Source: Lactonifactor sp. BIOML-A5
GTDB taxonomy: Bacteria > Bacillota > Clostridia > Lachnospirales > Lachnospiraceae
Direction of reading: 5' to 3'
NCBI RefSeq assembly: GCF_009677585.1
Contig: NZ_WKYV01000001.1
Location: forward strand, 5,001 to 69,000
DNA length: 64,000 nt
Position numbers and translations under genes: made by a program. Of the stretch, positions 18,210 to 28,031 are shown one piece after another (position 1 is the first letter of the stretch; each line of letters begins with the position of its first letter). Under the pieces are notes generated by a model that worked only from the letters and a program-made list of their open reading frames with translations, had not been told where the DNA came from and did no database searches.

Positions 18210-19223
18210 TTACTGCAAGTCAACTTTCATTACCAACTTATCAAAATCCGACTCATATAATTGATCTTGTATCACCCTGTATTTCTCAAATTCACTTTCC
18301 GCAAAGGCTTTTGCAATTTCATGCGTCACCTTTCCTTTATCCATCAAGATATCCTCATCATTCATTTTAAGGAAAACTTCCAGCTTAGATGCCCAGTCCT
18401 CCATCGTCATGGGAATGCGCTTTTTGGCCTGCCTTTCCGCATAATCCAGATACATTGATACAAACTGATTCAAATCCTGCAGCTCACTCTGAGACAAATA
18501 ATTCTTCGCTATGCTTACATCAGATTTAACAATTTTTCCATCCGGTGCATTTTTCCATGTAGTTAGCCCCATATATTCCTTTCTGTGATCTGCTCTATCT
18601 ACTATAACCTCCGCAGCAGTATGGCCATGAATCGCATAGTGCAGTTTGTTCTGCACAGTCTTAAAGAATTCCTTTGTGGTTACTGCGTCTTTTGAATAAT
18701 CGACTGCAGTAGCGTAGATATCAGTTATCTTTTGATAGAATTTTCGCTCACTGGCGCGGATTTCCCTGATCTCATCCAGTAAATGTTCAAAATATTCCTC
18801 GTCAAATATTTGTCCATTTTCTAATCTTTTCTTATCAAGCACATATCCTTGTACCGTGTACGTTTTTAATACTTTCGTTGCCCATTGGCGAAATTGTGTT
18901 GCACGCAGAGAATTAACACGATAGCCTACGGAAATTATTGCATCTAAGCCATAAAACTTTGTATTATATTGTTTTCCATCCGAGCCAGTATGTCGGAAAC
19001 TCCGACATACTGAATTTTCCTCCAGTTCACCTTCATCAAAAATATGTTTCAGGTGTTCCGTAATCGTGCTCCTTCCTTTATCAAAAAGCTTTGCAATTGC
19101 ATCCTGAGTAAGCCAGACATCCTCGTCCTGAACACGAACCTCGATAGAATCTTCTGAATTCTGCTTTGTAAATACTAAAAAATCAACAGTACTGTTTCTA
19201 ATCTGGAATATCTTATCGGCCAC
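18210..19223 (-). CDS. RhuM-family (virulence protein RhuM-like) protein
   Basis: 337 residues. The N-terminus has a DNA-binding-like segment (EDVWLTQDAIAKLFDKGRST, about 35-54, then ITEHLKHIF) and the conserved GLDAIISVGYRVNS block (about 92-105) characteristic of RhuM proteins from pathogenicity islands and mobile DNA. Molecular function is not established for the family; the HTH-like N-terminus suggests regulation or a toxin-antitoxin-like role. It sits next to a decayed island and reads AT-richer than its neighbours, consistent with horizontal transfer. Confidence 0.88.
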   Translation of the reverse strand: MADKIFQIRNSTVDFLVFTKQNSEDSIEVRVQDEDVWLTQDAIAKLFDKGRSTITEHLKHIFDEGELEENSVCRSFRHTGSDGKQYNTKFYGLDAIISVGYRVNSLRATQFRQWATKVLKTYTVQGYVLDKKRLENGQIFDEEYFEHLLDEIREIRASERKFYQKITDIYATAVDYSKDAVTTKEFFKTVQNKLHYAIHGHTAAEVIVDRADHRKEYMGLTTWKNAPDGKIVKSDVSIAKNYLSQSELQDLNQFVSMYLDYAERQAKKRIPMTMEDWASKLEVFLKMNDEDILMDKGKVTHEIAKAFAESEFEKYRVIQDQLYESDFDKLVMKVDLQ

Positions 19224-19599
19224 AAAACCACCTCTTCCTTATATATCATATCTACTAAACCATTTGCCATACCAAATAAATGTTTGCAACGCAAAAGACG
19301 ACCATTTTCGTAGCGTCTTTTAAAGCTTTCACTATATGGTATTATTTGTCCTAACTAACGTAACTTGACATTATTCGACAACCGCTTCAGGTGATTGAAT
19401 GTTTTAGATATTTTTCAGAATCTCTTTTTGTTTCAGACCAAACATGTTCCATCTGATACATTCTTTTTTCCTTTTATCTGCACTTAAAATGTTTGTTGAT
19501 TTTTCAGTTTCATCTGAAAAATAATTACCAAAATGTCTGTTAGTCTCTCCTCGTCTCACCATAAGATAGTGAAGTAACGTAGCTTCATATTCGCATATT
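19224..19599 (-). other. Gene-poor AT-rich stretch beside rhuM
   Basis: The rhuM upstream region plus a possible 52-codon frame (ATG near 19562, ending at 19404) that follows the broken gene at 19600 in another frame. I cannot match that frame to a family and treat it as debris. I found no convincing sigma-A promoter. Confidence 0.4.
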
Positions 19600-20100
19600 T
19601 TAGGCCATAATATAGGATTCAATTTCTTTAATATCCGCCTGCAAAACCGTGATGATTTTCTCAAGCTCCAGAAACTCGTTTCTGTCCTTATCTGCGATTG
19701 TATAATTTAAAACCGTTGCAAGGCATTCCATAGCTAAATCGAGACTGTCTACAGAATCTGCATCTGCAACAATATCATAAGTTGATGCCATATCGTCATC
19801 CATTTTCATTTTATGAACATTCAGTTTTACAATAGCCTCGTGGACTTTCTGTCCTATCTGTACAGCCTGTTTTCCAAGATCACTTCCATATTTGGTAAAT
19901 CGAGGTTCCAATTCACCTCCATCTTTCAAAAGGCGCTTAGCTTCTAAATAATTATTTGATTTGAAATGTGCATATTCTTTTAAAAACCAATTTCCATCGT
20001 CAATTAATTCTTGACGGCTCTTAATTTCTGCCTTATTCCGTAATTCTTTCTCTCCTTTCGCAATAGCAGCCGACTCTCGTATATCCCAATCGGTATGCAC
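19600..20100 (-). pseudogene. C-terminal fragment of an unrecognised protein, fused to PAPS-reductase relic
   Basis: An open frame of about 160 codons whose first part overlaps the PAPS-reductase-like relic in a different frame, so its apparent start is artificial. From about 20065 leftward it encodes a soluble helical tail rich in Lys and Glu, ending in KEIESYIMA. It looks like the C-terminal end of a separate gene whose 5' part was lost in the deletion that also removed the 3' part of the neighbouring relic. I do not recognise the family. Confidence 0.5.
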
Positions 20101-20750
20101 TGTTAAAATCGATTCCGGTTGTCAGCAAATACAGCCACACATCAAAGTCCATCCAGTCAATGATGGGAGAAGCGGTTCTCTGAACTGCGATTTTCGGACT
20201 ATCTGATTCACGATCATATTTGTTTCGTGAATTGGATTCCCTTCTACGGATACCATAGAAAGTAAGGATTCTCTTTTTATTTTTGAACAGCGTTTGAATC
20301 TTTCTCTGGATTGCTCCAGTTTTAAAAATAGTACAACACCACCGCATGACTCTCGATGGCGGTCCAAGCTATTCGCAGAGTTCATCAAAGTTTTTATCTT
20401 TATTTTTAGACGTAACAACCAGCGTTTTGGATGTTCCTTTTTGAAACGTTTAACGTACTCCGCAGATTCTGGAAATTCCAATGTTGTATATCCATATAAA
20501 TGCAGGATTTGCTGAGATCCCAGCGCCCAATTTCTAGTAGAAGCCGTTCCTCGAGGCATACAGGCCTCAAATCAGAACCAATTCTATATGCCTTCTTTCC
20601 GCAGATCGGACATACTTTATCATATAACGGGATACTGCAGCCATCACACCAATAAATAGTTGAACTTTCCAATTCTGCCCTTTCGCCGCAAACCGGACAT
20701 AAAGACACTTCCGTATTTACATTACATTTTTTGCATGTATACTTTATCAT
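20033..20750 (-). pseudogene. Broken phosphoadenosine phosphosulfate reductase-family gene
   Basis: From ATG 20750 (AGAGGAAAA upstream) the frame encodes two zinc ribbons (CKKCNV..CPVCGE, then WCDGC..CPICGK) and RPVCLEERLLLEI. It then jumps: TTLEFPESAEYVKRFKKEHPK is in one frame, while the next piece (TLVVTSKNKDKNFDELCE) needs a frameshift and ends in an in-frame TAG before LGPPSRVMRWCCTIFKTG. The relic continues to DFNSAYRLGYTRVGCYC and stops where the family normally continues for 100 or more residues. At least one deletion, one frameshift, one nonsense codon and a 3' truncation make it non-functional. Confidence 0.8.
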
Positions 20751-21303
20751 TTTTCCTCTTTTCTGGCAGTTCAGCGCCAGACGTATCTTCTCAATGACTA
20801 TAGCATTAACGCTTTGTTTTTTTCTCACTTTTTATAAAGTATTAGTAGATATACCTGACAAGTTATGTAAATAATTTTTTCATATTTTTGTCGTTCAGTA
20901 ATTTCCATAACTTATTATAACTGATTGTCATATTCTTACCTTCTTAGTATGCTATACATAGTTGTAATTTTTCCCTTTTTAGCTTAAAACTTCGTTTTTA
21001 TTATACCGTATTTTCATAGGGTAAGTAAACCGATATTGCATTTTACACATTTTATTTACGCAATGTTTGAGAAAAACTAGCAATTTGAATGCCAATGTTA
21101 TTTCCTAAAAATAATTCCCCATCAAAAAGGGGACAGAAAAGGCGACTACCTCCCGGAAGATTTTTCAGTTTGTGCAAGATATTTGTTCTTGTGCCTGATT
21201 TCCACGGCTTTGCTTGAGACAACCTGCATGAGGTTGTCTTCTTTCCCGATATGATAACTGGATCTACAACATCGATCTGGAAACTGCAAGTAACGTAGTC
21301 CTA
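20751..21303. other. Intergenic stretch with island debris
   Basis: AT-rich, no gene I can support. It contains a GGGGACAG motif near 21131, also found in the REP-like elements, and a perfect 9-bp inverted repeat AGACAACCT-GCATG-AGGTTGTCT (21217-21239). A minus-strand frame of about 50 codons across 21165-21300 (QVVSSKAVEIRHKNKYLAQ) looks protein-like and may be a mobile-element remnant, but I cannot name it. Confidence 0.4.
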
Positions 21304-21373
21304 TTCACAAAAAAAGAAGAAATCTCCTCATCAGCCTGTCCTGCAATCGAGTCACTGATGTTAGATTTCTTCT
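21304..21373 (-). terminator. Terminator of the purEMND operon
   Basis: Nested arms AGAAGAAATCT + CATCAG (21315-21334) and CTGATG + AGATTTCTTCT (21355-21373) give a stem of 17 paired bases with a 20-nt loop. On the minus strand it is followed by a run of seven T residues. It lies about 125 nt past the purD stop. Confidence 0.75.
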
Positions 21374-21496
21374 CATTCAAATTGTAAACGTAAATAACAT
21401 TTTTCTATAATTAAGATGTAATGCAACCCCACTTTTGGGGTTTGGATCACTATATTTGAGAAGTAAATGTAAATAGACACATATCTATTTCATCCA

Positions 21497-22768
21497 TTAA
21501 ACCTCATCTATGGCTTTTCCAATGTCATTTCTATGATACTTATTCTCGAACTCAATCCAGTCAATGGCTTTATACGCGTTTTTCCTGGCTTCCTTCAGAT
21601 CCTTACCCTTAGCCGTCACTCCCAGAACGCGTCCTCCATTGGTTACGATCTCACCGTCTTTAAACTTGGTCCCTGCATGGAAAACGTAGTATCCATCCCT
21701 GTCTTTAAATGCTTCCAGACCGTGGATGGGGAATCCTTTTTCGTATGCCACAGGATATCCGGCCGATGCCAGCACCACACACACTGCCGCATTGTCCTCA
21801 AACTGCAGATCGATCTGATCTAATGTACCGTCCACACATGCTTCTACCACCTCAATAATGTCATTTTTCATTCTCGGAAGCACGACCTGGGCCTCAGGAT
21901 CTCCAAACCGGGCATTGTATTCCAGAACCCTGGGGCCCTTTTCTGTAAGCATAAGACCAAAGAAGATGATTCCCTTAAAAGGTCTTCCTTCCGCCGCCAT
22001 AGCATCCACTGTGGCCTGATAAATATTCTCTCTGCAGAAAGCATCAACCTCTTCGGTATAGAAAGGACTTGGGGAAAATGTTCCCATGCCCCCGGTATTC
22101 AGTCCCTCATCATTATCCTTGGCACGTTTGTGATCCTGGGCAGAAGTCATAGTCTTAATCGTTTTACCGTCCACGAAGGAGAGAACAGAGACTTCCCTTC
22201 CGGTCATAAACTCTTCGATTACCATGGTATTTCCCGCTGTACCGAACTGCTTGTCCAGCATAATGGTTTTAACCCCTTCCTGCGCTTCTTCCAGGGTGTT
22301 ACAGATCAGAACACCCTTTCCCAGCGCCAGTCCGTCGGCCTTCAGTACAATGGGAAATTCTGCTGTCTCCAGATAGTCCATTGCTGCCTGGGCATCTGTA
22401 AAGTTTTCATAGGCAGCTGTGGGAATGTTATATTTTTTCATAAGATCCTTAGAGAATGCTTTCGATCCTTCCAGAACAGCAGCATTTTTTCTAGGGCCAA
22501 ATACCCTGAGCCCTTCTGCCTCGAAAGCGTCAACGATCCCCCCTACCAGCGGATCATCCATACCCACTATGGTAAGATCCACCGCATTTTCCTTTGCAAA
22601 TGCAGTTAATCTATCAAACTCCATAGCACCTATTTCTACACATTCCGCATATTCCGCGATGCCCGCATTACCCGGTGCGCAGTAAATCTTATCTACCTTA
22701 GGGCTTTTCGCCGCGCTCCACGCAATGGCGTGTTCTCTTCCTCCGCTTCCAACAATAAGTACTTTCAT
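21497..22768 (-). CDS. purD: Phosphoribosylamine-glycine ligase PurD
   Basis: 423 residues, the normal GARS length; ATP-dependent joining of glycine to phosphoribosylamine. The N-terminal fold starts VLIVGSGGREHAIAW, the ATP-grasp part has FPIVLKADGLALGKGV (about 133-148) and the C-terminal metal site is RVLEYNARFGDPEAQ (about 282-296). Last gene of purE-purM-purN-purD, 5 nt after purN. Confidence 0.98.
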   Translation of the reverse strand: MKVLIVGSGGREHAIAWSAAKSPKVDKIYCAPGNAGIAEYAECVEIGAMEFDRLTAFAKENAVDLTIVGMDDPLVGGIVDAFEAEGLRVFGPRKNAAVLEGSKAFSKDLMKKYNIPTAAYENFTDAQAAMDYLETAEFPIVLKADGLALGKGVLICNTLEEAQEGVKTIMLDKQFGTAGNTMVIEEFMTGREVSVLSFVDGKTIKTMTSAQDHKRAKDNDEGLNTGGMGTFSPSPFYTEEVDAFCRENIYQATVDAMAAEGRPFKGIIFFGLMLTEKGPRVLEYNARFGDPEAQVVLPRMKNDIIEVVEACVDGTLDQIDLQFEDNAAVCVVLASAGYPVAYEKGFPIHGLEAFKDRDGYYVFHAGTKFKDGEIVTNGGRVLGVTAKGKDLKEARKNAYKAIDWIEFENKYHRNDIGKAIDEV

Positions 22769-22773
22769 CTTGT

Positions 22774-23400
22774 CTACTCCTTAATTCTGACCTTATGTTC
22801 CACAATCTCTATTTTATCATTCGCAATCAAATCAATAGCTTTCGGCATAATAACCCATTCTGCCTCCTCCATCACCCTCTGCTGGAGTGTTTTAGGGGTA
22901 TCGTCCTGTGAAACCTCCACAGCCTTCTGCAGTATAATAGGTCCCGTATCAGTACCATCATCCACAAAGTGTACCGTTGCACCGGTCACCTTCGCTCCCC
23001 GGGCCAGAACACCTTCGTGGACCTTCAGCCCGTAATAACCGGTACCGCAAAACGCAGGAATCAGAGCGGGATGCACATTTATAATTTTGTTGGGATATGC
23101 ATCAACCATTTTTTTAGGAATCACTACCAGACACCCGGCCAGAACAACCAGATCCACCTGATAGGATGCCAGTTCTTCCAGGAGTGCATCATAATACTCC
23201 TCTCTGCCCGCAAAAGCCTTTGGAGAGATACATTTCCCAGGGATACCAGCCTTACCGGCCCGTTCCAGGGCATATACGCCCGGGTTATTGCTGATGACAA
23301 CCTCTATCTTGGTGTTCGTAATCGTTCCTTTGGCAATTCCATCGATAATTGCCTGAAGATTAGTCCCCCCTCCGGACACAAGTACTGCCACCTTTAGCAT
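22774..23400 (-). CDS. purN: Phosphoribosylglycinamide formyltransferase PurN
   Basis: 208 residues; transfers a formyl group from 10-formyl-THF to GAR. It starts [17 protein letters not shown] (phosphate-binding loop). The catalytic Asn-His-Asp set is seen as [14 protein letters not shown] (about 107-120) and [14 protein letters not shown] (about 143-156). It overlaps the purM stop by 7 nt. Confidence 0.98.
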   Translation of the reverse strand: MLKVAVLVSGGGTNLQAIIDGIAKGTITNTKIEVVISNNPGVYALERAGKAGIPGKCISPKAFAGREEYYDALLEELASYQVDLVVLAGCLVVIPKKMVDAYPNKIINVHPALIPAFCGTGYYGLKVHEGVLARGAKVTGATVHFVDDGTDTGPIILQKAVEVSQDDTPKTLQQRVMEEAEWVIMPKAIDLIANDKIEIVEHKVRIKE

Positions 23401-24419
23401 AATTTCACTCCTTTTTCTCCTTCTTCCACACGTCCTACTACGTAAGGAGCTTCCCCTGCGGCTTTGATGGCTTCCATAGTTTTATCCACGTCAGCAGCGT
23501 CAACGGCTAAAACCATACCGAGCCCCATATTATAAGTATTGTACATCATTTTCTCGTCAATCTTGCCTTGTTCTGCCATCATAGCAAAGATAGGCGGTAC
23601 CGGATAACTGTCCTTTTCAATAACTGCACAGACACCCTCTTTGAGCATTCTGGGCACATTCTCATAAAAGCCGCCTCCAGTGATATGACTGCAGGCACGT
23701 ATCCGCACACCAGCTTCCTTAATACTCTTCAAAGCTTTCACATAAATCTTGGTGGGAGCAAGAAGTGCCTCTCCCAATGTACTGCCCAATGCTTCGTGAT
23801 AAGCAGAAAGGGATTCTTTTGTCATATCGAATACTTTCCTTACCAGGGAAAAGCCATTGCTGTGCACCCCGGAGGAAGCCATGCCGATCAATATATCCCC
23901 TGGCTTCAGATCTTTTCCTGTAATCAGATCCTTTTCGTCTACAATGCCTACGGCAAATCCAGCCAGATCGTATTCATCTTCCGGATAAAATCCTGGCATC
24001 TCAGCTGTTTCCCCGCCGATAAGAGCGGCATTGGACTGGGCACACCCGTCCGCAACCCCTTTGACAATCTCAGCAATCTTTTCCGGTACATTCTTCCCGC
24101 ATGCGATATAATCCAGGAAAAACAGGGGCTCACCCCCTGCGCAGGCAATATCATTGACACACATAGCCACGCAGTCAATTCCTACGGTGTCATGCTTGTC
24201 CATAATAAATGCCAGCTTCAGCTTTGTACCCACCCCGTCTGTTCCGGATACAAGGGTAGGCTTCTCCATGTTTTTAAAGGCATCCATAGAAAAGGCTCCG
24301 GAAAACCCTCCAATATTCGTCAGGACTTCCGGTCTCATGGTTTTCCTGATATGCTCCTTCATCAACTCTACTGATTTGTAACCTGCTTCAATATCAACAC
24401 CTGCTTTTTTATAATCCAT
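23394..24419 (-). CDS. purM: Phosphoribosylformylglycinamidine cyclo-ligase PurM
   Basis: 341 residues; ATP-dependent ring closure giving AIR. It has the family N-terminus [24 protein letters not shown] (about 59-70), [12 protein letters not shown] (about 134-145) and [15 protein letters not shown] (about 245-259). Located between purE and purN in the operon. Confidence 0.98.
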   Translation of the reverse strand: MDYKKAGVDIEAGYKSVELMKEHIRKTMRPEVLTNIGGFSGAFSMDAFKNMEKPTLVSGTDGVGTKLKLAFIMDKHDTVGIDCVAMCVNDIACAGGEPLFFLDYIACGKNVPEKIAEIVKGVADGCAQSNAALIGGETAEMPGFYPEDEYDLAGFAVGIVDEKDLITGKDLKPGDILIGMASSGVHSNGFSLVRKVFDMTKESLSAYHEALGSTLGEALLAPTKIYVKALKSIKEAGVRIRACSHITGGGFYENVPRMLKEGVCAVIEKDSYPVPPIFAMMAEQGKIDEKMMYNTYNMGLGMVLAVDAADVDKTMEAIKAAGEAPYVVGRVEEGEKGVKLC

Positions 24420-24449
24420 CTTTCTCCTCCGTGTTTTGCTGGATGCTTC

Positions 24450-24956
24450 CTACTTTGTATAATTTTTATATCCTACAGCCTGCAGCCTTTCATCTTTGGC
24501 AACCACCTGTTCCTTTAATTCTTCCGTGTATGCTTTCAGCCTTGCCAGCAGCTCAGGATCTGAGGTGGCCAGAATCTTAGCTGCCAGTATTCCGGCATTG
24601 GCACCGCCGTTGATTGCGACCGTTGCTACAGGTATGCCGGAAGGCATCTGAACAATAGAGTAGAGGGAATCCCTTCCACCCAGAGAGGTTGTATGCATAG
24701 GAATTCCAATGACTGGCATCGGGAAGATCGCTGCGCACATACCTGGCAGATGAGCCGCCATACCTGCACCTGCTATAATTACCTTGAATCCTTTTTCTTC
24801 TGCTGTTTTTGCATATTCAAAGAATACGTCCGGTTCTCTGTGAGCAGAGATTATCTTCATCTCATAATCAATCCCCAGCTTTTCCAGCATATCTGCCGCC
24901 TTGCTCATAACAGGCATATCAGAGTCACTACCCATAACAATTCCAACTTTAGCCAT
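24450..24956 (-). CDS. purE: N5-carboxyaminoimidazole ribonucleotide mutase PurE
   Basis: 168 residues from ATG 24956, which has AAGGAG 7 nt upstream; the ATG two codons before is too close to that site. The start VGIVMGSDSDMPVM, SAHREPD (about 40-46) and the GAGMAAHLPGM block (about 66-76) identify PurE. No purK is present in this window, so class I or II cannot be settled from context. First gene of the purine cluster. Confidence 0.97.
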   Translation of the reverse strand: MAKVGIVMGSDSDMPVMSKAADMLEKLGIDYEMKIISAHREPDVFFEYAKTAEEKGFKVIIAGAGMAAHLPGMCAAIFPMPVIGIPMHTTSLGGRDSLYSIVQMPSGIPVATVAINGGANAGILAAKILATSDPELLARLKAYTEELKEQVVAKDERLQAVGYKNYTK

Positions 24957-25043
24957 TGTCATTCTCCTTTTTTCTTTTGATTAATCTTTATCATATGCTG
25001 CCAGATAAAAACAAGGGCAGCCATATTACCTTTATCAATTTTA

Positions 25044-27125
25044 CTAAGACTTGTAATTCTTGTCAATGTGAATTCCGCCTTCAAACGGCCGGTTCAGTTC
25101 CTCTGTTCCCGGGAGGACAAATCTTCCGTCCCTGATCACTGCTGTCTCCTCCCCCTCTGACGTTATGACTGCAACTGACTCTAATTCATCATAGGGTATC
25201 GTAATATCTGTATGACATCCCAGGTATGCTTTGGCGATATCCTCCCTGCGGAGAATGGATACCTCATTATCTCTGGCAACGATTTCCTTTCCGTCCGGAT
25301 TATAAACTGGAGTATCCTCCGCCCAGCTGTAGCAGGTGTCTCCCACGGCAAAATGAGGTCCCATCTTCTCAGCGATCAGAATAGGAAGTTTTCCCTCTAT
25401 CCCATACTTCCTGGCCATAACATAAGCAGCTGTATTTGTGCCTATGGCAAATTCCCCCATAGGGAGGGTGTCATGATGAAAGAGCACATTTTCAAATATA
25501 TACTTTTTGTTTTCTTCTTCTGTGTCAAAATTTTTGCAGGTATAGTCTGTAATCCTGCCGTCCTGGAAAGTAATCTTTAAATCCCTGTAGCAGAGCTCAT
25601 TCAGATATATACGGCTTACATGGAGGATTCCCTGGGTACCCTTTAAGAGTGGGGAGGTAAAGACCTCTCCCACCGGAATATTCACATCTGCCACACAGTT
25701 TTCAAAGTTTGTCTGTCTCTCCGGATCTGCCAGAGGATGCAGGGCTATGATCAAGTCAGTCTGATTGTCGCCTAATCCCTTAATATGAACCCTGTCTCCG
25801 GTGTCCAGAGCATCAATAATCCTCTGCTGAATCTGCTGATATAGCTTATAATCCAGGGTATTAATCTTTACTGTCTCACGGAAAATGTCCGGAAAATCCT
25901 CTCCTATCTCAGGTACGGGATAGGCAATAATCGTAAAGCTTCTCTCTTCCCCTTTGATATAACGGTTTGTAATCTGTCCCGCTTCACTGTCATAGGTTAC
26001 CTGAAGCTTTTGCTGGGCTTTTGAGAGCTGCATGGCCTGAGGACAGGGCATCGGCACAAATGGCTCCTCTCCAAACACCTCTACCACCGCAGGACCACCG
26101 TGCACAGCGGCCAATTCCTTCATTTTTTCATATGCCACCTGCATCACTCTGAGTTTTCTCTGCACGAATTCCTGATCCAGATACAGGGCGGCATCCCCCC
26201 TGTGATCGTAATCATACTGCTTATTGGGAACTGCACCATAATACCCGATACGCAGGTGCTGTCTCTTATTAACTGCGTGGCTTGCGGCCCGGTAGATCAC
26301 CGGCTGCAACCCCATCTTTTCAAACTGAAGAACGGCCGCCCTTATCATCCTCTCAAACCCCAGCTGGAAGCGTATGTTTACAGTCTTCTTCTTTTTAATA
26401 TCCTTTCCGGTTGTCAAAAAGCCAATCCTGTATCCCTCTGTATAAGTTGACGCCATAGCATCAATTTCCTCCTGGGACAGTGTATTTAAAAAGGCGGACA
26501 CCTGACAGATATTATCTGAAATATACTCGCCGAACAGATAAAGGTACCTATCGTCTCTGAGGTCCTCTTCCATAATGATATCTCTGGCGAATGAGAGAGA
26601 AGGGTCTAACGATTCCCGCACCCGATAGGCCGCCATCTCATCACTGTAGTCGCTTACATACCAGTACAGGGTCTCTCTTAGGGTTTCAGCTTTGGGAATC
26701 TCATCCTGAAACATATTGTAGATTTCTGCAAAGAGCTCTGCTGCTACCGTAAAATCCCATTTCCGTTTCTCATAGGCATACACAATAAGACCTCTGATCT
26801 CTGTATACAAAAAGCTGAGCAGCTGCCCGTACTCCTCCCCCAGAACAGAGACTGCATATGCCGGGTTCCCGTAGGATGTCCCATAGTTGGCCGGCAAAAT
26901 GTCTTCGTACAGTCTGTCATTCCAATCCTTCAATTCTTTTTTTGCCGCAATCTCTGCCCAGCCGTTCAGCATTTTTTCCAGAACCTGGGCTGTCAGCCCA
27001 ATAAATCCTGCAGTCTTCCGGAAATACTCCCTGAAAGGTTCCGGCACAGATTCCTCCCTGGGGATTTCTCTAATGCGTCCGGTTACCAGCTGGTAACGCT
27101 CGTCAATCATCTCTTCTTTACTCAT
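25044..27125 (-). CDS. M29-like aminopeptidase with long N-terminal extension
   Basis: 693 residues, about 280 longer than AmpS-type M29 aminopeptidases (about 410). The C-terminal 350 residues hold the M29 features: MGEFAIGTN near 575, a second acidic/His region GPHFAVGDTCYSW near 604 and HTDITIPYD near 650 as metal ligands. The N-terminal half is helical and charged and has no domain I can name; such long forms occur in Lachnospiraceae. Its start overlaps the HD-hydrolase gene by 8 nt, so the two are coupled. Likely a cytoplasmic exopeptidase. Confidence 0.82.
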   Translation of the reverse strand: MSKEEMIDERYQLVTGRIREIPREESVPEPFREYFRKTAGFIGLTAQVLEKMLNGWAEIAAKKELKDWNDRLYEDILPANYGTSYGNPAYAVSVLGEEYGQLLSFLYTEIRGLIVYAYEKRKWDFTVAAELFAEIYNMFQDEIPKAETLRETLYWYVSDYSDEMAAYRVRESLDPSLSFARDIIMEEDLRDDRYLYLFGEYISDNICQVSAFLNTLSQEEIDAMASTYTEGYRIGFLTTGKDIKKKKTVNIRFQLGFERMIRAAVLQFEKMGLQPVIYRAASHAVNKRQHLRIGYYGAVPNKQYDYDHRGDAALYLDQEFVQRKLRVMQVAYEKMKELAAVHGGPAVVEVFGEEPFVPMPCPQAMQLSKAQQKLQVTYDSEAGQITNRYIKGEERSFTIIAYPVPEIGEDFPDIFRETVKINTLDYKLYQQIQQRIIDALDTGDRVHIKGLGDNQTDLIIALHPLADPERQTNFENCVADVNIPVGEVFTSPLLKGTQGILHVSRIYLNELCYRDLKITFQDGRITDYTCKNFDTEEENKKYIFENVLFHHDTLPMGEFAIGTNTAAYVMARKYGIEGKLPILIAEKMGPHFAVGDTCYSWAEDTPVYNPDGKEIVARDNEVSILRREDIAKAYLGCHTDITIPYDELESVAVITSEGEETAVIRDGRFVLPGTEELNRPFEGGIHIDKNYKS

Positions 27126-27708
27126 TTTTTAAATTCCCACACTCCACATTTTTATCGATCAGCTGCTGCATATAAGAGCGGATAACTCTGGAACCATCCC
27201 CTGTGTGTTCATTTCTCTTCATAACCTGAGATTTCTTTACCTCATGTTCTCTCCACGACTTTCCGTCTGCAGCATCGTTGAGCATCAGCGGCTGAAAATT
27301 ATCCAGGGTATGGGCAAACTTTGCCTCAGGGGTCTTTGCAAGCTCAAATTCTTCCCACAGTTCCTTACACATATTTCCCTGATCCTCCGGAAGCAGACCG
27401 AAGATCCGGTTCGCTGCCCGCACTTCCCGTTCTCTTTTTGTAGTATTGCCGGCATCGTCATACGCATACGTATCTCCCGCATCGATCTCTACAATATCGT
27501 GGATAAGCACCATAGTCATGACCTTCACCAGATCCAGCTCTTCATTGGCATGTTCCCTGAGAAGAACTGCCATAAGGGCCAAATGCCAGGAATGCTCCGC
27601 ATCATTTTCTTTTCTTTTCCCGTCAGACAAATATGTCTGCCTGGTAATGTTCTTAATTTTGTCTACTTCCAGTATAAAATTCATCTGTTTTATCAGCCTG
27701 TCGTCCAT
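27118..27708 (-). CDS. HD-domain hydrolase, YfbR-like (probable nucleotidase)
   Basis: 196 residues. The HD metal site is seen in order: DAEHSWHLALMA (His near 40), LIHDIVEIDAGD (His-Asp near 70) and AHTLDNFQPL (Asp near 133). E. coli YfbR, which shares this pattern, is a 5'-deoxynucleotidase; that function is plausible but not shown here. The gene lies between the small membrane protein and the aminopeptidase with overlap or 4-nt spacing. Confidence 0.87.
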   Translation of the reverse strand: MDDRLIKQMNFILEVDKIKNITRQTYLSDGKRKENDAEHSWHLALMAVLLREHANEELDLVKVMTMVLIHDIVEIDAGDTYAYDDAGNTTKREREVRAANRIFGLLPEDQGNMCKELWEEFELAKTPEAKFAHTLDNFQPLMLNDAADGKSWREHEVKKSQVMKRNEHTGDGSRVIRSYMQQLIDKNVECGNLKNE

Positions 27709-27712
27709 CCTT

Positions 27713-28027
27713 CTACACTCCTATCAAAAATAATCCCAGCCAGCCCACCATCAGAACACCGTTGGCTATAGCCCCCACTTTGCTGTAGGTGTATGCCCGG
27801 TTTTCCTTGGAAAAGCTTTTTAATCCAATGATAAATCCATAGACTGAAACGCCTATGGCCACCAGTCCCATGGCCCCCAGATACAGGCCCCCCTTTCCCT
27901 GAAAGGCAAAGGAAAGAACCGCCCCTGTGAGAAACAGAAGGACAGAGATCAGTGCCATAACCGAAGAGGTAATCCCGCCCTCTGACTGCTTCTTCCTGGC
28001 AAATGTGTACTTATATCTTTTTCCCAC
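27713..28027 (-). CDS. Small membrane protein (DUF6142-like)
   Basis: About 104 residues from a GTG at 28027, chosen for AAAGGAG about 8 nt upstream; a TTG at 28060 overlaps the preceding gene. A basic N-terminus (GKRYKYTFARKK) precedes three hydrophobic segments (about 20-40, 47-65, 80-104). It resembles the DUF6142 membrane family as I remember it. It is packed between vanZ-like and HD genes. Function unknown. Confidence 0.75.
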   Translation of the reverse strand: MGKRYKYTFARKKQSEGGITSSVMALISVLLFLTGAVLSFAFQGKGGLYLGAMGLVAIGVSVYGFIIGLKSFSKENRAYTYSKVGAIANGVLMVGWLGLFLIGV

Positions 28028-28031
28028 CTTC

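Noticed and set aside
19404..19664. An 86-codon minus-strand frame after the relic genes
   Set aside because: No ribosome site, no family match, and its first third overlaps the end of the previous fragment; treated as debris.
21426..21445. AACCCCACTTTTGGGGTTT hairpin as the purD terminator
   Set aside because: It has no T-run in either direction; the longer hairpin at 21315-21373 with seven T residues fits better.
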